A DNA stretch of 5,759 bases, taken from NCBI GenBank assembly GCA_003499955.1, contig DNRP01000103.1, forward strand, positions 7,980 through 13,738. The letters are read 5' to 3'. Shown here in pieces: positions 5,543-5,759 of the stretch (within the stretch, counting starts at the first letter, position 1; every line of letters begins with the position of its first letter). The position numbers and the translations under genes were made by a program. Origin of the DNA: Cyanobacteria bacterium UBA9971. Lineage in GTDB: Bacteria; Cyanobacteriota; Vampirovibrionia; Gastranaerophilales; UBA9971. The notes under the pieces are model-generated. The model made no database searches. It saw nothing but the letters and a program-made list of their open reading frames with translations, and was not told where the DNA came from.

Positions 5543-5722
5543 ATGAAAGTACAAATTATTCCGGGATGTATCGCATGTGGCGCATGTGTTTCCATAAATC
5601 CTGATATTTTTGATATGGATGAAGTTGCACATGTAAACCAGTCAAAAGTTGCAGGTCATGAAGATGATTGCAGAGCTGCAGCTGAAGCATGTCCTGTTCA
5701 TGTAATTAAAATTATGGAATAA
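5543..5722 (+). CDS. Ferredoxin, single [4Fe-4S] cluster
   Basis: This complete 59-residue frame has its ATG after a perfect ribosome site and ends in TAA. It is a small cytosolic electron carrier of the monocluster type known from Thermotoga and clostridia. The cluster ligands are C9, C12 and C15 in 'GCIACGAC' (8-15) and the distant C50 in 'EACPVHVIKI' (48-57). The conserved 'PDIFDMDE' (20-27) and 'DDCRAAAEACP' (41-51) also fit the family. A fifth Cys, C43, falls about where Thermotoga ferredoxin has one half of a disulfide, but its partner position near residue 19 is Asn here. Redox partners cannot be inferred from the window. The gene sits 27 bases downstream of the Cys/His-rich gene and is probably cotranscribed with it. 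No terminator is visible in the 37 bases left after the stop. Confidence 0.93.
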   Translation: MKVQIIPGCIACGACVSINPDIFDMDEVAHVNQSKVAGHEDDCRAAAEACPVHVIKIME

Positions 5723-5759
5723 AAAACAATAAATCTAAAAAAATAGCAAAAACAATTGT

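Overview
The window is a low-G+C bacterial chromosome segment with six genes: four complete and one cut-off gene are joined by a short ferredoxin gene that is easy to miss. An LptF/LptG-type permease implies a Gram-negative cell that moves lipopolysaccharide to an outer membrane. The single permease resembles the stand-alone cyanobacterial type. Together with the AT-rich sequence, a clostridial/Thermotoga-like 4Fe-4S ferredoxin and short palindromic intergenic repeats, this would fit a non-photosynthetic relative of the cyanobacteria (Vampirovibrionia/Melainabacteria, for example Gastranaerophilales). That placement is inference; no marker gene proves it.

Left part, minus strand (1-1276). A polytopic membrane protein of the lysylphosphatidylglycerol-synthase TM/flippase-like family is followed, after one base, by the first 80 codons of a CHASE2-domain sensor protein that runs off the left edge. 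The two are almost certainly cotranscribed.

Middle, minus strand (1277-3779). Two housekeeping genes, nnr (bifunctional NAD(P)H-hydrate repair) and trxA (thioredoxin), are separated by a 316-bp noncoding interval. From right to left this interval holds the trxA terminator, a G-rich hairpin repeat able to form a G-quadruplex, a small GCGAAGC hairpin and a 113-bp imperfect palindrome. A second copy of the G-rich repeat lies beyond the other end of nnr in the opposite orientation, so nnr is framed by an inverted pair.

Right part, plus strand (3780-5759). The LptF/G permease diverges from trxA across a 143-bp AT-rich region with -10-like hexamers on both strands. Next comes a probable two-gene operon: a 106-residue Cys/His-rich protein of unknown function, then a 59-residue single-cluster ferredoxin with a perfect Shine-Dalgarno sequence.

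Most of the window is ordinary housekeeping and envelope content. The points that deserve a second look are the Cys/His-rich protein beside the ferredoxin, the palindromic element whose end may supply the nnr -35 box, the inverted G-rich pair around nnr, and the flippase-like/CHASE2 gene pair. No tRNA, rRNA, CRISPR array, transposase or phage gene was seen.
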